Made by a program: the position numbers and the translations under genes. The notes beneath the pieces were generated by a model. That model worked only from the letters and a program-made list of their open reading frames with translations. It did no database searches and was not told the origin of the DNA. Positions 5,999-6,932 of a stretch of DNA of 6,932 nucleotides are shown here, piece by piece. Source of the DNA: Alphaproteobacteria bacterium (GTDB lineage Bacteria > Pseudomonadota > Alphaproteobacteria > M2410); the NCBI GenBank assembly GCA_021774955.1, contig JAJFIN010000443.1:1-6932 (forward strand). The letters run 5' to 3'. Position 1 is the first letter of the stretch, and every line of letters begins with the position of its first letter.

Positions 5999-6932
5999 TT
6001 AGGGTCCAGCGGATTCTAGTATCGGCGTGCAATGTCGTGCTTCAACGCGCCACAAACGGCTAAAAATAAGAAGAAACAATACCACCATAAACATTCCCAT
6101 TGAAGGCACCAGGGTGGCCTTGTGAGGTCCAATCGCATCTACGACAAACCCTAGGCCAAAGGCGCCAAGAGGGCCGCCGCCCATGAAACCCATTTGAAAT
6201 GCCGCCATGACACGCGCCCTGTGCGTTTCGGGTGCTGTTTCTTGTATTACCAATCTGCCGATCGTTATCATGACACCTCCGCCGACGCCCCAACAGCACA
6301 TCAGGACAACTAAAAACCAAAAAGGCACAGGGATGGACATGCCAGCAAGGATCGATGCTCCGATGATCAAAGATGTGATAACAGCTCGCCCGCGTCTATT
6401 GACCCGTCCACGCCTCATGAGAACCAATGCGGAAGCAATCGTGCCCACCCAGAAGGCAATGTTGAGTGCTCCGAGATACGCAGAACCCGCATGGTAGTAA
6501 TCACGCACAAGAATAGGCATGACCACAAGGAAAGTACCGACGAAAAACAGGCCGGCCGCAAAATTGCTCACCAAAATCGGCAGCATGACGCGTGATTGAT
6601 TCATTTCGGCGAGACCACTTCGGATCTGACGCCATTGATGTTTCAATCCAGCACTAAATTTGCCACCGACAGACGGTTCGATTTGACGGTGAATTCTCGA
6701 AACAAAATACGCTCCAACGAGTATAATAAAACCTTGAAACAAAATAAGAGGAGCTGGGCCCACTTGCCCTGCAGTACTTGCTAAAACCATGCCGAAGAGT
6801 TGCGCACCAAATTGCGTCATGGTTACAGTTGCAACAGCGCGGTGCAATCCGTCGCGGGAAACCATGTGGTTAAGCAGCGCGTCACGTGTTGGCGTGGCGA
6901 AGGAAGTCAGTGTACCCATAAAAACGGCGTAG
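5999..6932 (-). CDS. Major facilitator superfamily transporter (MFS_3-like), upstream paralogue, N-terminus outside window
   Basis: The reading frame stays open to the right edge (Y-A-V-F precedes the methionine at 6919), so that methionine is internal and about 145 N-terminal residues are missing, judged by alignment with the neighbouring transporter. The visible part covers the end of helix 4 and helices 5-12. Numbering from the methionine at 6919, shared landmarks are P-T-R-D-A-L-L (10-16), V-G-P-A-P-L (53-58) and A-P-E-T-H-R-A-R (229-236), followed by G-P-L-G-A-F-G-L-G (249-257), V-V-D-A-I-G-P (259-265) and a matching C-terminal V-E-A-R. These line up with the downstream transporter over the full visible length, with few gaps, but identity is modest, so this is an old duplication. 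Both copies look intact where visible. It is first of the minus-strand pair; its promoter is not in the window. The substrate is unknown. Confidence 0.9.
   Translation of the reverse strand, partial: YAVFMGTLTSFATPTRDALLNHMVSRDGLHRAVATVTMTQFGAQLFGMVLASTAGQVGPAPLILFQGFIILVGAYFVSRIHRQIEPSVGGKFSAGLKHQWRQIRSGLAEMNQSRVMLPILVSNFAAGLFFVGTFLVVMPILVRDYYHAGSAYLGALNIAFWVGTIASALVLMRRGRVNRRGRAVITSLIIGASILAGMSIPVPFWFLVVLMCCWGVGGGVMITIGRLVIQETAPETHRARVMAAFQMGFMGGGPLGAFGLGFVVDAIGPHKATLVPSMGMFMVVLFLLIFSRLWRVEARHCTPILESAGP

Overview
This window looks like an ordinary chromosomal stretch from a Gram-negative bacterium, most likely a marine-type gammaproteobacterium. That guess is inferred from three things: a TPR protein of the kind that closes TonB/ExbB/ExbD operons, a set of acyl-CoA-processing genes typical of fatty-acid- or steroid-degrading gammaproteobacteria, and mid-range base composition. 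No rRNA, tRNA, IS element, phage gene or CRISPR array is visible.

Layout. (1) Positions 1-854, plus strand: the 3' part of a TPR-repeat gene that enters from beyond the left edge. It ends at a strong hairpin terminator (873-904) that can also serve the convergent gene on the other side. (2) Positions 923-3474, minus strand: read in transcription order, an acyl-CoA synthetase (AMP-forming), a MaoC-type hot-dog hydratase and the methionine-R-sulfoxide reductase msrB. (3) Positions 3475-3693: a 219-bp divergent intergenic region with three short perfect inverted repeats. (4) Positions 3694-4584, plus strand: a crotonase-fold protein. It lacks both glutamates of classical enoyl-CoA hydratase but has the single glutamate of the delta3-delta2-enoyl-CoA isomerase (Eci1/ECI2) type. 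(5) Positions 4575-6932, minus strand: two tandem, paralogous major facilitator transporters. The upstream one is cut by the right edge, and the downstream one overlaps the crotonase 3' end by 10 bp.

How the genes may work together (inference). The synthetase would activate a carboxylic acid to its CoA thioester. The crotonase would move or process a double bond, and the MaoC protein would hydrate a 2-enoyl-CoA. The two transporters could move a substrate or product. No acyl-CoA dehydrogenase, 3-hydroxyacyl-CoA dehydrogenase or thiolase is present, so this is a partial peripheral module, not a full beta-oxidation pathway, and the substrate cannot be named from sequence. I found no convincing evidence of a wholly new system. 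The points most worth following up are the non-canonical crotonase active site, the duplicated transporter pair and the inverted repeats between the divergent acyl-CoA genes.
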